Counted from the first letter of the stretch, positions 41,172-50,098 are shown. The stretch is DNA of 64,000 bases from Lachnospiraceae bacterium AM48-27BH (GCA_003478355.1 QUFC01000012.1:1-64000), one strand, 5' to 3'. Notes: generated by a model from the letters alone, not told the origin. A program made the numbers and translations.

Positions 41172-42782
41172 ATGGTCATGCAAATGATAAACACGTTTTG
41201 GCAGGAATTGCAGGAAAGCTGGGAGCAGATCAAGGAATTTTATAAAAAAACGAAAGTACTTCGGTGGTTTGGTGCATGCCTGATGTTTGTACTGTATGGA
41301 ATCCGGTTCGTACAGGGAGAATATTTTGTTGATAGTGAATTGATGCTGACAGCGCCTGAGGAGCTGCTGCAGTCCTGGTATGGACATCGGCGGTTTGCAT
41401 TGATTTTTACCAGAAAATTATTTGGTATGCTGCGTTTGATGCCGTTTATGGAAAATGCCCTTTTGCTGTTGATGTTCTTTCTGGCAGGTTTTACTGCGCT
41501 ATTTGCCATCTGGTACTGGAACGGCAGAAACGAGAAACTCCATGCAGGATATGGTCTGTTTTTGTTACTATTTTTTTCGGCGCCATGTTTTGTAGAACAA
41601 TTTAATTTCACCTTACAGGCATTTGAGATTGCGCTGATCATGGCTGTCTGTATCGGCGCTGCATTTTGCATGGGCAAATGGCTTTATGAAAGAAAAAGTG
41701 TGCTCTGGTGTATCATTGGCTTTGGAATGATGGTGTGGTCCTTTGACACATATCAGTCATTTCTGGCATTTTATATCGGAATTGTACTGATTTCATACAT
41801 ATGTGAATACTCCAGTGGAATGAATCCTTGTGGCTGGAGAGAGGGAATCCTCCATGTTATGTTTTTTGTGGCTGGATATGTGGTTTCTCAGCTTTTGGCC
41901 ATATGGATTTGCCAGATAAAAGGCGGAAACAGTGGATATGTGAATGGAATGATGCGTTGGGGAGTCGAAAGCGTGCAGGAATGTCTGGAAGGAATCCGTG
42001 TAGATTATAACCGGATTTATCGCGGAGAATGGCCGACTTTTTTCAAGAGCAAGGCTTTTCTTAGTTCTGCGGCTGCGGCGTTTGTGATTTCTTTCTGGAG
42101 ATTAAGAAAGAAGAAATCCGTGATCTGCTTTGGAATCGCCTGGTTTTTCCTGGTATTATCCCCGATCCTGACAACGCTTCTGACGGCAATGCCACAGCCG
42201 GTCCGCAGCCAGTTCACGTTTCCGGCAGTATTTTCTTTCGCGGTTTTCTTCTTATATAGTGAGATCCGGATGTTCTGTTTCAAAGATAATTGGAAGCAGG
42301 TACGGCGGCTGACCGGGGCAGTGGTGCTGGTATTGGGCATTGTGGTCGGATGGAAACAGAGTGTGACCGTAGGCCAGCTCTGGGAGACCGCCCATGAAGT
42401 TTCATTGGGAGACCGGGCATTGGCGCAGAGAATCTATGACCGGGTCTGTATTGCGGCAGACATGGAGCATATGGAAGACTGCCGGGTGGTCTTTGTGGGA
42501 AGCAGGGCAGCTGAGGTACCGAAAAATGTAGTAAGAGGAGATGTGATCGGCTATTCGTTCTTCCAGTGGGATGCTTCTTCGCCCTCTGCCTTGAATCAAC
42601 GGATTCATGGATATTACCGGTCATTGGGACTGCCCATGCATTTTTTAGCTGATGGAGAAATCCAGGGCTTATGCGAAGAGGCGGCAGAAGCGGCAAAGGA
42701 TCATACCTCCTGGCCAACTGCGGATTCCGTATTTAAACTGCTGGATGGGGTTGTCGTTGTGAAATTATCTGATCCGGAATAG
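41172..42782 (+). CDS. GtrII-like polytopic membrane glucosyltransferase-domain protein
   Basis: A 536-residue integral membrane protein with about 10-12 transmembrane helices (for example FMENALLLLMFFLAGFTALF, AVVLVLGIVVGW). The layout resembles Glucos_trans_II (GtrII) proteins, which move a glucosyl unit from a lipid carrier to surface polysaccharide. The acidic loop VDSELMLTAPEELLQSWYGH after the first helix contains candidate catalytic Asp/Glu. ATG 41172 or 41178 both follow AGGAG. There are no neighbouring polysaccharide genes, so the acceptor is unknown. Confidence 0.72.
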   Translation: MVMQMINTFWQELQESWEQIKEFYKKTKVLRWFGACLMFVLYGIRFVQGEYFVDSELMLTAPEELLQSWYGHRRFALIFTRKLFGMLRLMPFMENALLLLMFFLAGFTALFAIWYWNGRNEKLHAGYGLFLLLFFSAPCFVEQFNFTLQAFEIALIMAVCIGAAFCMGKWLYERKSVLWCIIGFGMMVWSFDTYQSFLAFYIGIVLISYICEYSSGMNPCGWREGILHVMFFVAGYVVSQLLAIWICQIKGGNSGYVNGMMRWGVESVQECLEGIRVDYNRIYRGEWPTFFKSKAFLSSAAAAFVISFWRLRKKKSVICFGIAWFFLVLSPILTTLLTAMPQPVRSQFTFPAVFSFAVFFLYSEIRMFCFKDNWKQVRRLTGAVVLVLGIVVGWKQSVTVGQLWETAHEVSLGDRALAQRIYDRVCIAADMEHMEDCRVVFVGSRAAEVPKNVVRGDVIGYSFFQWDASSPSALNQRIHGYYRSLGLPMHFLADGEIQGLCEEAAEAAKDHTSWPTADSVFKLLDGVVVVKLSDPE

Positions 42783-42816
42783 AAAAAAAACAGACAAAAA
42801 ACCCTGAAAAAAGTGC

Positions 42817-42845
42817 TTGACAGGTGAGTGTGGGTATTGTATACT
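42817..42845 (+). promoter_or_regulatory. Promoter of the infC-rpmI-rplT operon
   Basis: TTGACA (42817-42822) and TATACT (42840-42845) with a 17-base spacer. Confidence 0.85.
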
Positions 42846-42854
42846 ATACAAGGT

Positions 42855-42995
42855 TATGAAAATAACTGGCAGGAAAGTAGGTATCCACCTCACCTCGGCA
42901 CATCGAGATTGTGACCCGGGTTCATATTTAAGTTACATAGCGTTTTCGTTATGTCCTTGGATTTGGTGGATAGAGTTTCTCTATCTACTTTTTTT
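42855..42995 (+). promoter_or_regulatory. infC operon leader (L20-leader-like attenuator)
   Basis: A leader RNA ends in a terminator: GTGGATAGAG (42966-42975) with CTCTATCTAC (42979-42988) and a run of T. The upstream TATCCACC (42882-42889) is complementary to GGTGGATA (42965-42972) and can form the competing antiterminator. In Bacillus the equivalent leader is bound by L20, which then stops transcription of its own operon; the same feedback is expected here. Confidence 0.8.
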
Positions 42996-43048
42996 ATATC
43001 ATGCCATAATTCAACAACATTCACATTCATACATGGAGGTGCACGACC

Positions 43049-43555
43049 ATTAGCGAGTTAATGATTAACGAACAGATCAGAGACAAAGAAGTTCGATTGA
43101 TTGGTGAGGACGGAGAGCAGTTAGGTATCATGTCTGCGAAAGAAGCTTTACAGCTTGCAAAGGAAGCAGAACTTGACCTTGTAAAGATCGCTCCGGCTGC
43201 AAAGCCGCCAGTTTGCAAGATCATCGATTACGGTAAATACCGCTACGAGCTTGCAAGAAAAGAAAAAGAAGCGAAAAAGAAACAGAAAGTGATCGAGGTA
43301 AAGGAAGTACGCTTATCTCCGAATATCGATACAAACGACTTGAATACAAAGATCGGCGCTGCACGTAAGTTCCTTGAAAAAGGAGACAAAGTGAAGGTTG
43401 CACTTCGCTTCCGTGGTCGTGAGATGGCTCATATGGCAAAATCCAAGTATATCCTGGACGATTTTGCTGAGGCACTGAAGGATATCGCAGTGATCGATAA
43501 GCCTTCCAAGGTTGAAGGAAGAAGCATGGTGATGTTTTTAACTGTAAAACGTTAA
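43049..43555 (+). CDS. infC: Translation initiation factor IF-3, AUU start
   Basis: IF3 discriminates start codons and keeps 30S subunits free. The protein has 168 residues from ATT 43049 (ATTAGCGAGTTAATGATTAAC) behind GGAGGTGCACGACC. The AUU start is the known basis of IF3 self-control. The N-terminal domain ([20 protein letters not shown]), basic linker ([13 protein letters not shown]) and C-terminal domain ([20 protein letters not shown]) are all present. First gene of the operon. Confidence 0.96.
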   Translation: MSELMINEQIRDKEVRLIGEDGEQLGIMSAKEALQLAKEAELDLVKIAPAAKPPVCKIIDYGKYRYELARKEKEAKKKQKVIEVKEVRLSPNIDTNDLNTKIGAARKFLEKGDKVKVALRFRGREMAHMAKSKYILDDFAEALKDIAVIDKPSKVEGRSMVMFLTVKR

Positions 43556-43584
43556 AATATACGAATATCAAGGAGGAAATAACA

Positions 43585-43782
43585 ATGCCTAAAATGAAAA
43601 CCAGCAGAGCTGCTGCAAAGCGTTTCAAAAAAACCGGAACTGGAAAGTTAGTAAGAAATAAAGCTTACAAATCTCACATCTTAACTAAGAAATCTACCAA
43701 GAGAAAAAGAAACCTTAGAAAAGATATCGTTACTGATGCAACAAACGCAAAAGTAATGAAGAAGATTTTACCATACTTATAA
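43585..43782 (+). CDS. rpmI: Ribosomal protein bL35
   Basis: A 65-residue basic protein beginning [20 protein letters not shown], the bL35 signature, with [11 protein letters not shown] at the end. Part of the large ribosomal subunit. ATG behind AAGGAGG, 29 bases after infC. Confidence 0.97.
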   Translation: MPKMKTSRAAAKRFKKTGTGKLVRNKAYKSHILTKKSTKRKRNLRKDIVTDATNAKVMKKILPYL

Positions 43783-43814
43783 GATTTCGATAGTTTAGAA
43801 GGAGGAAAGAACCG

Positions 43815-44171
43815 ATGGCAAGAATTAAAGGCGGTATGAACGCTAAGAAGAAACATAACAGAGTGTTAAAGATGGCTAAGGGCTACAGAGGCGCTCGTTC
43901 CAAACAGTATAGAATCGCAAAACAGTCCGTTATGAGAGCATTAACAAGCTCTTACGCAGGAAGAAAGCAGAGAAAGAGACAGTTCAGACAGCTGTGGATC
44001 GCTCGTATCAACGCTGCTGCAAGAATCAACGGCTTATCCTACAGCAAGTTTATGTACGGCTTAAAGTTAGCAGGTGTTGAGATGAACCGTAAGGTATTAT
44101 CTGACATGGCTATCAACGATGCAGAGGGCTTTGCAAAATTAGCAGAGCTGGCTAAATCCAAACTGGCTTAA
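43815..44171 (+). CDS. rplT: Ribosomal protein bL20
   Basis: A 118-residue protein beginning [20 protein letters not shown] with the bL20 segment [20 protein letters not shown]. It assembles 23S rRNA early and represses its own operon through the leader. ATG behind AAGGAGGAAAG; followed by a terminator. Confidence 0.97.
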   Translation: MARIKGGMNAKKKHNRVLKMAKGYRGARSKQYRIAKQSVMRALTSSYAGRKQRKRQFRQLWIARINAAARINGLSYSKFMYGLKLAGVEMNRKVLSDMAINDAEGFAKLAELAKSKLA

Positions 44172-44193
44172 TTCATAGCGAGATAGATATTTG

Positions 44194-44230
44194 AAATCCC
44201 GGTCGGAAGTGTTCTGACCGGGATTTTTTT
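44194..44230 (+). terminator. Terminator of the infC operon
   Basis: AAATCCCGGTC (44194-44204) and GACCGGGATTT (44216-44226) form an 11-bp stem followed by TTTT. Confidence 0.85.
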
Positions 44231-44356
44231 ATTTCATAGGAAAGTTCATCCTATGAAATAAAAAACGCTCCGCGAGGAGCGCACTGCGGCGGAAAGGAAG
44301 AGTGCCGCTGTCGCGACCCGCCGCAGGCGGAGAATCCTGCAAGCAGGATTCTTTTT
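44231..44356. repeat. Composite dispersed repeat, long copy
   Basis: A hairpin TTTCATAGGA/TCCTATGAAA is followed by AAAAACGCTCCGCGAGGAGC, a GC-rich middle, then GCCGCAGGCGGAGAATCCTG and a small hairpin AGAATCCTGC/GCAGGATTCT with T-run. Parts recur at 31407-31470 and 33941-33976. Its place directly after an operon terminator suggests a repeat that inserts at or extends terminators. Confidence 0.6.
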
Positions 44357-44358
44357 CA

Positions 44359-45303
44359 TCAGAACCGGGAAAATGAGCCCAGCTCCGTGTGCCTTTTTAC
44401 CAATTCAATAAAATACTGTGCGGCCTTTGTTAGGACTGCGTTTTTGTGGTAAATGATGCATAAGGTTGCTTTGGAGTTATCATGATCCAGTCGGAAAAAT
44501 GCTCCATAATGGTGGGAGAATGCCACGTAATCCTGCAGCAGGGCGAAGCCAAGTCCTGCCTGGACCAGGCTGAAGATGGCAGCTTCTTCAGACAGACGGA
44601 TCATGTTTTTGGGCTTGAAATCATAGGGCTTTAAGATATTTTCTTCCCATTTCTTGTGTCGCTCATTGGGAATGGCACTAATAAAGGTTTCATTCTGGAA
44701 ATCATTCAGATTTACTGGATCTCGCATTCTCCAATCGGGCTGGATTGCTGCTATTTTGGCAATTGGGTGCGTTGGCGGAGCAGCTAAAAGACAGTAGTAG
44801 TCGAATAGTGGCTCATAGATCAGATCCTGTTTAAATTCATTTGGAACATTGGCCTGATCCATCACAAAGGCGAGGTCCAGATAACCGGAAGAAACCATAT
44901 TTTCAAAGCCATCGGTGGAACGGGTGTTAATAGTCAGCTGGATGTTTGGAAATTCTTTCTGGAATTCTGGAAGAATAATAGAAAGGAACATAGGAGCCCT
45001 TCCGCTGGAAATCCCAATAGATAACTGTCCGGTGCGTGATTGACGTACATCTTCCAGTTGACGGTTTAATCTTCCCTCCAGTAATTGCTGCTGACGGAAC
45101 GTGTTTAAGATCATTTCTCCTGTATAAGTAGGAGTCAGGTGCCCGCCTTTATATTCAAAAATCTTTGTGTCATAGGTCTTTTCCAGAGAAGCGATCAGTT
45201 GACTTAATGCTGACTGGGATACATACAATTCTTTGGCAGCCCTGGTAATCGACTGGGTTTCTGCAATTTTCAGAAGATAATCAATTTTACGTTCATTAAC
45301 CAT
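44359..45303 (-). CDS. LysR-family transcriptional regulator
   Basis: A 314-residue LysR protein: N-terminal winged helix (YLLKIAETQSITRAAKELYV, SQSALSQLIASLEKTYDTKI) and a periplasmic-binding-like effector domain from about residue 92 (GQLSIGISSGRAPMFLSIIL). It is divergent from the C45-type gene at 45489 with 185 bases between, a classic LysR target layout, so it probably controls that gene (inference). Confidence 0.88.
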   Translation of the reverse strand: MVNERKIDYLLKIAETQSITRAAKELYVSQSALSQLIASLEKTYDTKIFEYKGGHLTPTYTGEMILNTFRQQQLLEGRLNRQLEDVRQSRTGQLSIGISSGRAPMFLSIILPEFQKEFPNIQLTINTRSTDGFENMVSSGYLDLAFVMDQANVPNEFKQDLIYEPLFDYYCLLAAPPTHPIAKIAAIQPDWRMRDPVNLNDFQNETFISAIPNERHKKWEENILKPYDFKPKNMIRLSEEAAIFSLVQAGLGFALLQDYVAFSHHYGAFFRLDHDNSKATLCIIYHKNAVLTKAAQYFIELVKRHTELGSFSRF

Positions 45304-45488
45304 AATTTTCCCCCAATAAAACGCTTATATCTAAGGAAATTATAACATGTCGGATCGGAAACGAAAAGCAAAGCAAAGAAGTATTAGAAAATACTTATGA
45401 AAACCTAAGTGATTAACGATTTGCTTATAGGGACTGGAGAAATTATAATTATTTATAGATGGTGACCTAAAGGAAAGGAGAATGCAGG

Positions 45489-46565
45489 ATGAAGAGGAGA
45501 ATGAGAGAAATTTATGTAAAATCTTCGGATCCATTTGAAAGAGGACGCCAGCATGGTGCCCAGGTCAAAGGAGAAATTGAACGAGTTTGCGTAGGATACC
45601 GAAAATCCTTTGAGAAAAAGGGATATACCTGGGAAGAAGCGCAGACAATGGCCATGGAGTATGTTCCTTATCTGGAAAAGGAAATGCCGGAATTAATGGA
45701 AGAGGCTAAAGGAATTGCAGCAGGCGCAGAAGTAGAACTGGCAGTGGTTATGGTATTAAATACTCGTTATGAATTGCTGAAATTTAAAAAAGGTGTGGAT
45801 AACTACGAGCATAATGAGTGTACCTGCTATGCGCTCTTACCAGAAGCAACAAAAGATCACGTGACCATTGGTGGTCAGAATTGGGATAATGCGCCATTTG
45901 TTGGAGAAAACTTGTATGTTCTTCATATTGATGAAGAAAATGGGACTAAAATTGTCGGTATCAGTGAACCGGCACAATTGATTCGGAGCGGAATGAACAG
46001 TTACGGAATTTCTTTAAACTGCAGTACGCTTTTATCTTATAAAGATGTACGTGGGGTGGCAATTCCGACAAATTTTATGAGAAGAAAAATCATGCAGGCA
46101 AAAACCTTGGATGAGGCGAAAAAAATGATCATGGGATTTTCTCCATGTGTATCTTTAAATTATGTGATTACCTCTGCGAAAGAACAGGACGCGATCGTAT
46201 ATGAAACAACTCCAGTGGAGAATTTTGAGTTGTATCCGAATCGCGGAATGATCACTCAGGGAAATGACATTCTTGCAGATCCGGCCATTGACCGGTTTAT
46301 TCCAGCAGATAAACATCATCAGCGGCATTTCCGCGGTCAGAGACTGCAATATCTGCTTCAGAAGAAACAGGGCGAGATCACAAAGGAGTATTTGCAGGAG
46401 TGTTTAAGAGATCACTATGGTTACCCGGCATCCATATGCAATCATGCAGGCGATGATGGACTTCAGACCATTGCGTCCATGTTATATTGTGTCAGCGAGG
46501 GATATGCGCTGATTGCATGGGGAAATCCGTGTGAGTATGATTATGAAAAGTATGTATTAGAATGA
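45489..46565 (+). CDS. C45-family acyl-transferase/hydrolase
   Basis: A 358-residue protein of the acyl-CoA:6-aminopenicillanate acyltransferase (peptidase C45, Ntn-hydrolase) type. Key pieces are FERGRQHGAQVKGEI near the start, EAKGIAAGAEV, and NECTCYALLPEA with the probable autocatalytic Cys (about residue 115), followed by GGQNWDNAPF. Ntn enzymes cleave themselves to expose the Cys and hydrolyse amides. The substrate is unknown; in gut bacteria related proteins act on N-acyl amino acids or bile amides. ATG 45489 or 45501 are both possible. The LysR gene is divergent. Confidence 0.82.
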   Translation: MKRRMREIYVKSSDPFERGRQHGAQVKGEIERVCVGYRKSFEKKGYTWEEAQTMAMEYVPYLEKEMPELMEEAKGIAAGAEVELAVVMVLNTRYELLKFKKGVDNYEHNECTCYALLPEATKDHVTIGGQNWDNAPFVGENLYVLHIDEENGTKIVGISEPAQLIRSGMNSYGISLNCSTLLSYKDVRGVAIPTNFMRRKIMQAKTLDEAKKMIMGFSPCVSLNYVITSAKEQDAIVYETTPVENFELYPNRGMITQGNDILADPAIDRFIPADKHHQRHFRGQRLQYLLQKKQGEITKEYLQECLRDHYGYPASICNHAGDDGLQTIASMLYCVSEGYALIAWGNPCEYDYEKYVLE

Positions 46566-46633
46566 AATCAGATTTAACCCGGCAGTTTTTCTGCTGTATC
46601 CATATGTTTGGAAAGAGGGGAAGGTGACATTGT

Positions 46634-46765
46634 GTTACTGTACACGGTAGGCATTTTCTGAACTGAAAATGCCGTATGATACAGTGGTGGCAACAGATTT
46701 TGCCGATTTGGAATGCGAAGCATCGGCAAAATCCGTTGCTGTTTGCGCAACGCGTGAACAGTAAC
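46634..46765. mobile_element. MITE-like palindromic element, copy 2
   Basis: A 132-bp unit in reverse orientation to 34963-35095. Ends are GTTACTGTACACGG and GCGTGAACAGTAAC; the internal hairpins are GGCATTTTC/GAAAATGCC and GATTTTGCCGAT/ATCGGCAAAATC. About 90 percent alike by eye. It lies between the C45 gene and the tRNA cluster. Confidence 0.7.
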
Positions 46766-46815
46766 GACATTGTTTTAATTGTGCAAAAAAATCAAAAAAA
46801 ATATAAAAAAAGTGC

Positions 46816-46844
46816 TTGCCAAAATGAGAACACTGTGCTATACT
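46816..46844 (+). promoter_or_regulatory. Promoter of tRNA-Leu(AAG)
   Basis: TTGCCA (46816-46821), 17-base spacer, TATACT (46839-46844), 12 bases before the tRNA. Confidence 0.7.
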
Positions 46845-46855
46845 GTATTTCGTCA

Positions 46856-46939
46856 GCGGGAGTGCTGGAATTGGCAGACAGGCAAGACTAAGGATCTTGT
46901 GGGTGTATGCTCGTGTGGGTTCAAGTCCCATCTCCCGCA
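46856..46939 (+). tRNA. tRNA-Leu (anticodon AAG)
   Basis: An 84-base class II tRNA. The acceptor GCGGGAG pairs with CTCCCGC, discriminator A. Anticodon arm CAAGA-CTAAGGA-TCTTG places AAG at 34-36. A long variable arm (GTGGGTGTATGCTCGT) is typical of Leu. CCA is not encoded. Confidence 0.92.
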
Positions 46940-46958
46940 TGGATTTTTTAAAATCCAG

Positions 46959-46986
46959 TTGACAACGACAAGAACTATGGTATAAT
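46959..46986 (+). promoter_or_regulatory. Promoter of the first tRNA-Leu(CAG)
   Basis: TTGACA (46959-46964), 16-base spacer, TATAAT (46981-46986), 12 bases before the tRNA. Confidence 0.8.
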
Positions 46987-46998
46987 ACTTATGTTCAT

Positions 46999-47082
46999 GC
47001 AGAAGTGGCGGAATTGGCAGACGCGCACGGTTCAGGTCCGTGTGGTAGCAATACCTTGAGGGTTCGACTCCCTTCTTCTGCA
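46999..47082 (+). tRNA. tRNA-Leu (anticodon CAG), copy 1
   Basis: An 84-base class II tRNA. Acceptor GCAGAAG/CTTCTGC, discriminator A. Anticodon arm CACGG-TTCAGGT-CCGTG gives CAG. T arm GAGGGTTCGACTCCC. CCA is not encoded. Own promoter. Confidence 0.94.
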
Positions 47083-47223
47083 TTGGTCAAAGAAAAGCCG
47101 TATGGCTTTCTTTTTTTGAAAAAGAGATTTGGCCATCACCTGTGATACCAGACAGGGCAGAGCATTTTAAAAAGAATGAATTTTCAAAAAAGTTAAGAAA
47201 ATTCGAATTAATCGAAAAACTTC

Positions 47224-47252
47224 TTGACAAATTGAAAAACCTGGTATATAAT
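47224..47252 (+). promoter_or_regulatory. Promoter of the second tRNA-Leu(CAG)
   Basis: TTGACA (47224-47229), 17-base spacer, TATAAT (47247-47252). Confidence 0.8.
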
Positions 47253-47266
47253 ACACATATGTTCGC

Positions 47267-47350
47267 GCAGAAGTGGCGGAATTGGCAGACGCGCACGGTT
47301 CAGGTCCGTGTGGTAGCAATACCTTGAGGGTTCGACTCCCTTCTTCTGCA
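47267..47350 (+). tRNA. tRNA-Leu (anticodon CAG), copy 2
   Basis: Identical over its 84 bases to the tRNA at 46999-47082, with different flanks and a separate promoter. It is a recent duplicate or gene-converted pair. Confidence 0.94.
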
Positions 47351-47489
47351 CTGAATGATCGGGAAGTCTTGGAGACAAGGCTTCCTATTTTTTTGCATGT
47401 ATCCCTATTGGCTGAGTGTGGAGTAAAAGTTGTGTTTTATCTAATTATTGTCAACTCAATGAAAGGGTGTAAGAGAAGGAGGCATTTTT

Positions 47490-48224
47490 ATGATAACCAA
47501 TACCATCCAGGAACTTTTTGACCGGAAGTCCGTCCGTGCCTTTACGGATCAGGAGATTCTCCCAGAGGAGAAAGAGCTGATCTTAAAAGCCGCAGCCGCA
47601 GCGCCGACCGCTGGCAACCAGCAGCTTTACACGATTTTAGACATTACCGATCAGGAACTGAAAGACAAACTGGCGGAGACCTGCGACCACCAGCCATTTA
47701 TCGCCAAAGCCAAGATGGTCCTCATTTTCTGTGCTGATTTCCAGAAATGGTACGATGCTTTTCAGGCGATTGATTGCGAGTCGAGAAAGCCAGGCCCTGG
47801 GGATCTGATGTTGGCCTGCTCCGATGCTAATATCGCAGCGCAGAATGCGGTGACAGCGGCATGGAGTCTTGGAATCGGTTCCTGCTACATTGGCGATATC
47901 ATGGAGCTAAGAGAGGTACACCGGGAGCTTTTACATTTGCCAGAGTATGTATTTCCAACAGCCATGCTGGTGTTTGGCTATGGAAATGAGCAGCAGATGA
48001 ACCGTAAAAAGCCGGAGCGCGCCAGAGTCTCTGATATTGTCTGCGAAAATGGATATCATAGGAAAGAGAAAGACCAGTTAAAAGAGATGTTCCAGTATAA
48101 CAACTGTCCGGGACGGGATTACGAGGCGTGGATGAAAGCGTTCTGTAACCGCAAATACAATAGTGATTTTGCAAAGGAAATGAGCCGTTCTGTGGGAGAA
48201 TATTGGAAACAGTTTGAAGAATAA
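47490..48224 (+). CDS. Nitroreductase-family flavoprotein
   Basis: A 244-residue protein of the nitroreductase fold (NfsA/FRP type). The N-terminal FDRKSVRAFTDQEILPEEKE has the FMN-phosphate Arg/Ser motif; AAAAPTAGNQQ and NAVTAAWSLGIGSCYIG line the flavin pocket. The C-terminal 60 residues are a helical extension with two Cys. Such enzymes reduce nitro or quinone compounds with NAD(P)H as FMN dimers. ATG 47490 is preceded by AAGGAGGC about 12 bases upstream. The substrate is unknown. Confidence 0.85.
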   Translation: MITNTIQELFDRKSVRAFTDQEILPEEKELILKAAAAAPTAGNQQLYTILDITDQELKDKLAETCDHQPFIAKAKMVLIFCADFQKWYDAFQAIDCESRKPGPGDLMLACSDANIAAQNAVTAAWSLGIGSCYIGDIMELREVHRELLHLPEYVFPTAMLVFGYGNEQQMNRKKPERARVSDIVCENGYHRKEKDQLKEMFQYNNCPGRDYEAWMKAFCNRKYNSDFAKEMSRSVGEYWKQFEE

Positions 48225-48299
48225 GCCTGGCAATACCTGGAGTTATGGGGTATAATAAAAGGATCAGGGTCACACAATGAGTTAGCGGAGGAAAAAAAG

Positions 48300-49037
48300 A
48301 TGCTTACATTGGAGAATATTTCCTTTGGAGTAAAGGATGAAAAGGGCGAGAAAGAGATTATCAAAAATCTGAACCTGTCCATTGGAGAGAACAAATTTGT
48401 GGTCATCACCGGACCGAACGGCGGTGGAAAGTCCACATTGGCGAAATTAATTGCAGGAATTGAAAAGCCGGTATCCGGACGGATCTTATTTGATCAGGAG
48501 GATATCACGGAAAAGAGCATTACCGACCGGGCCAATATGGGAATCAGTTATGCGTTCCAGCAGCCGGTCCGTTTTAAAGGTATTCAGGTGCTGGATCTGA
48601 TCCGTCTGGCAGCAAAGAGGAAAATGTCTGCAGCGGATGCCTGTGAGTACCTGTCTGAGGTGGGGTTATGCGCGAAGGATTATATTAACCGTGAAGTCAA
48701 CGCCAGTTTATCCGGCGGCGAGTTAAAGCGGATCGAGATCGCTACGGTATTAGCCAGAGGTACGAAGCTTTCTGTATTTGATGAGCCGGAGGCAGGAATC
48801 GATCTGTGGAGTTTTCAGAATCTGATCTCTGTTTTTGAGCGGATGAGAGAGAATACCAAGGGCTCCATTCTGATCATTTCCCATCAGGAGCGGATCTTGA
48901 ATATTGCCGATGAGATCGTGGTCATCGCTGACGGACAGATTTCTGCACAGGGATCAAAGGACGAGATTTTGCCGAAGCTTTTAGGAACTGCGTCTGCGGT
49001 GGATGCCTGCAGTATGTTTTATAAGGGGGAAAAATAA
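48300..49037 (+). CDS. sufC: SUF-system ATPase SufC-like
   Basis: A 245-residue ABC ATPase: GPNGGGKST (Walker A, about residue 40), LSGGELKRIEIATVLA (signature), KLSVFDEPEAGID (Walker B with the SufC-type EAGID), ISHQERIL (His switch). It drives Fe-S cluster assembly by SufB-type scaffolds. The next gene begins 1 base after its stop. No sufS, sufU or sufD follows, so this is a two-gene SUF module like the minimal SmsCB form. Confidence 0.88.
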   Translation: MLTLENISFGVKDEKGEKEIIKNLNLSIGENKFVVITGPNGGGKSTLAKLIAGIEKPVSGRILFDQEDITEKSITDRANMGISYAFQQPVRFKGIQVLDLIRLAAKRKMSAADACEYLSEVGLCAKDYINREVNASLSGGELKRIEIATVLARGTKLSVFDEPEAGIDLWSFQNLISVFERMRENTKGSILIISHQERILNIADEIVVIADGQISAQGSKDEILPKLLGTASAVDACSMFYKGEK

Positions 49038-49038
49038 G

Positions 49039-49974
49039 ATGTCAGCATTTCCAAAGATTGATGAGATCCAGTTAAGACTGTTAGAGGAGGTAGCAGACCT
49101 CCATGAAGTGCCGGAGGGAGCTTATAACATCCGTGCCAATGGCAAACTGGCAGACCGTGTCAACAGTGCCAATATCGAGATCGTGTCCAAGGAGGACGGT
49201 ACCGGAATTGACATTCATATTAAGCCAGGTACCAAGAAGGAAAGCGTGCATATTCCGGTGGTGTTAAGCCAGAGTGGATTATCAGATCTGGTATACAATG
49301 ATTTCTATGTGGGGGATGATGCGGATGTGGTGATCGTGGCAGGCTGCGGTATCCACAACGGTGGCGACCAGGATTCCAGACATGACGGCATTCACCGTTT
49401 CTGGCTGGGCAAGAACGCCAAGGTAAAATATGTAGAGAAGCATTACGGCGAGGGCGATGGAAAAGGAAAGAGGATCTTGAACCCGGTGACAGAAGTGACC
49501 ATGGATGAGAACAGTTACATGGAGATGGAGATGGTCCAGATCAAAGGTGTAGACTCTACCCAGCGTATGACAAAAGCAGATCTGGCGGCAGGTGCCAAGC
49601 TGATCATCCGGGAACGACTGTTGACCCATGGCGATCAGCATGCAGAAAGCGGATTTGTGGTGAATTTAAATGGAGAAGATTCCAGCGCCAATGTGATTTC
49701 CAGATCCGTGGCGAAGAATAATTCCACCCAGGTGTTCAATGCTGAGATCAACGGCAATGCCAAATGTGCAGGACATTCTGAATGTGACGCGATTATCATG
49801 GATCATGCGAAAATATCCGCAATTCCGAAAATTGTGGCCAATGATATTGACGCGGCTCTGATCCATGAGGCAGCAATCGGTAAGATCGCTGGAGAGCAGC
49901 TGATCAAGCTGATGACTCTGGGACTGACAGAGCAGGAAGCGGAAGCACAGATCGTCAATGGATTCTTGAAATAA
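49039..49974 (+). CDS. sufB: SUF-system scaffold SufB/SufD-like
   Basis: A 311-residue SufBD-family protein from ATG 49039, shorter than classical SufB (about 465). The beta-helix core shows DADVVIVAGCGIHNGGDQDS, SARSVAKNNSTQVFNAEING-like repeats and GHSECDAIIMDHAKISAIPK with the conserved Cys/His of the cluster site. The C-terminal helix HEAAIGKIAGEQLIKLMTLG binds SufC. The short N-terminal region matches minimal SUF scaffolds. It assembles Fe-S clusters in the cytosol with SufC. Confidence 0.85.
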   Translation: MSAFPKIDEIQLRLLEEVADLHEVPEGAYNIRANGKLADRVNSANIEIVSKEDGTGIDIHIKPGTKKESVHIPVVLSQSGLSDLVYNDFYVGDDADVVIVAGCGIHNGGDQDSRHDGIHRFWLGKNAKVKYVEKHYGEGDGKGKRILNPVTEVTMDENSYMEMEMVQIKGVDSTQRMTKADLAAGAKLIIRERLLTHGDQHAESGFVVNLNGEDSSANVISRSVAKNNSTQVFNAEINGNAKCAGHSECDAIIMDHAKISAIPKIVANDIDAALIHEAAIGKIAGEQLIKLMTLGLTEQEAEAQIVNGFLK

Positions 49975-50059
49975 ATGGGATTATGCTGATCGTTTGACAG
50001 TATGGTGTGTTTGCAGAAAATGACAGCGGTTTTAGAATAAAATAGCATAGAAATTCATA

Positions 50060-50096
50060 AAATAGCCCTGATTCTTAAGTGATCGGGGCTATTTTT
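50060..50096 (+). terminator. Terminator of the SUF operon
   Basis: AAATAGCCC (50060-50068) pairs with GGGCTATTT (50086-50094), then TTT. It ends 3 bases before the S8 peptidase ATG. Confidence 0.8.
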
Positions 50097-50098
50097 GT

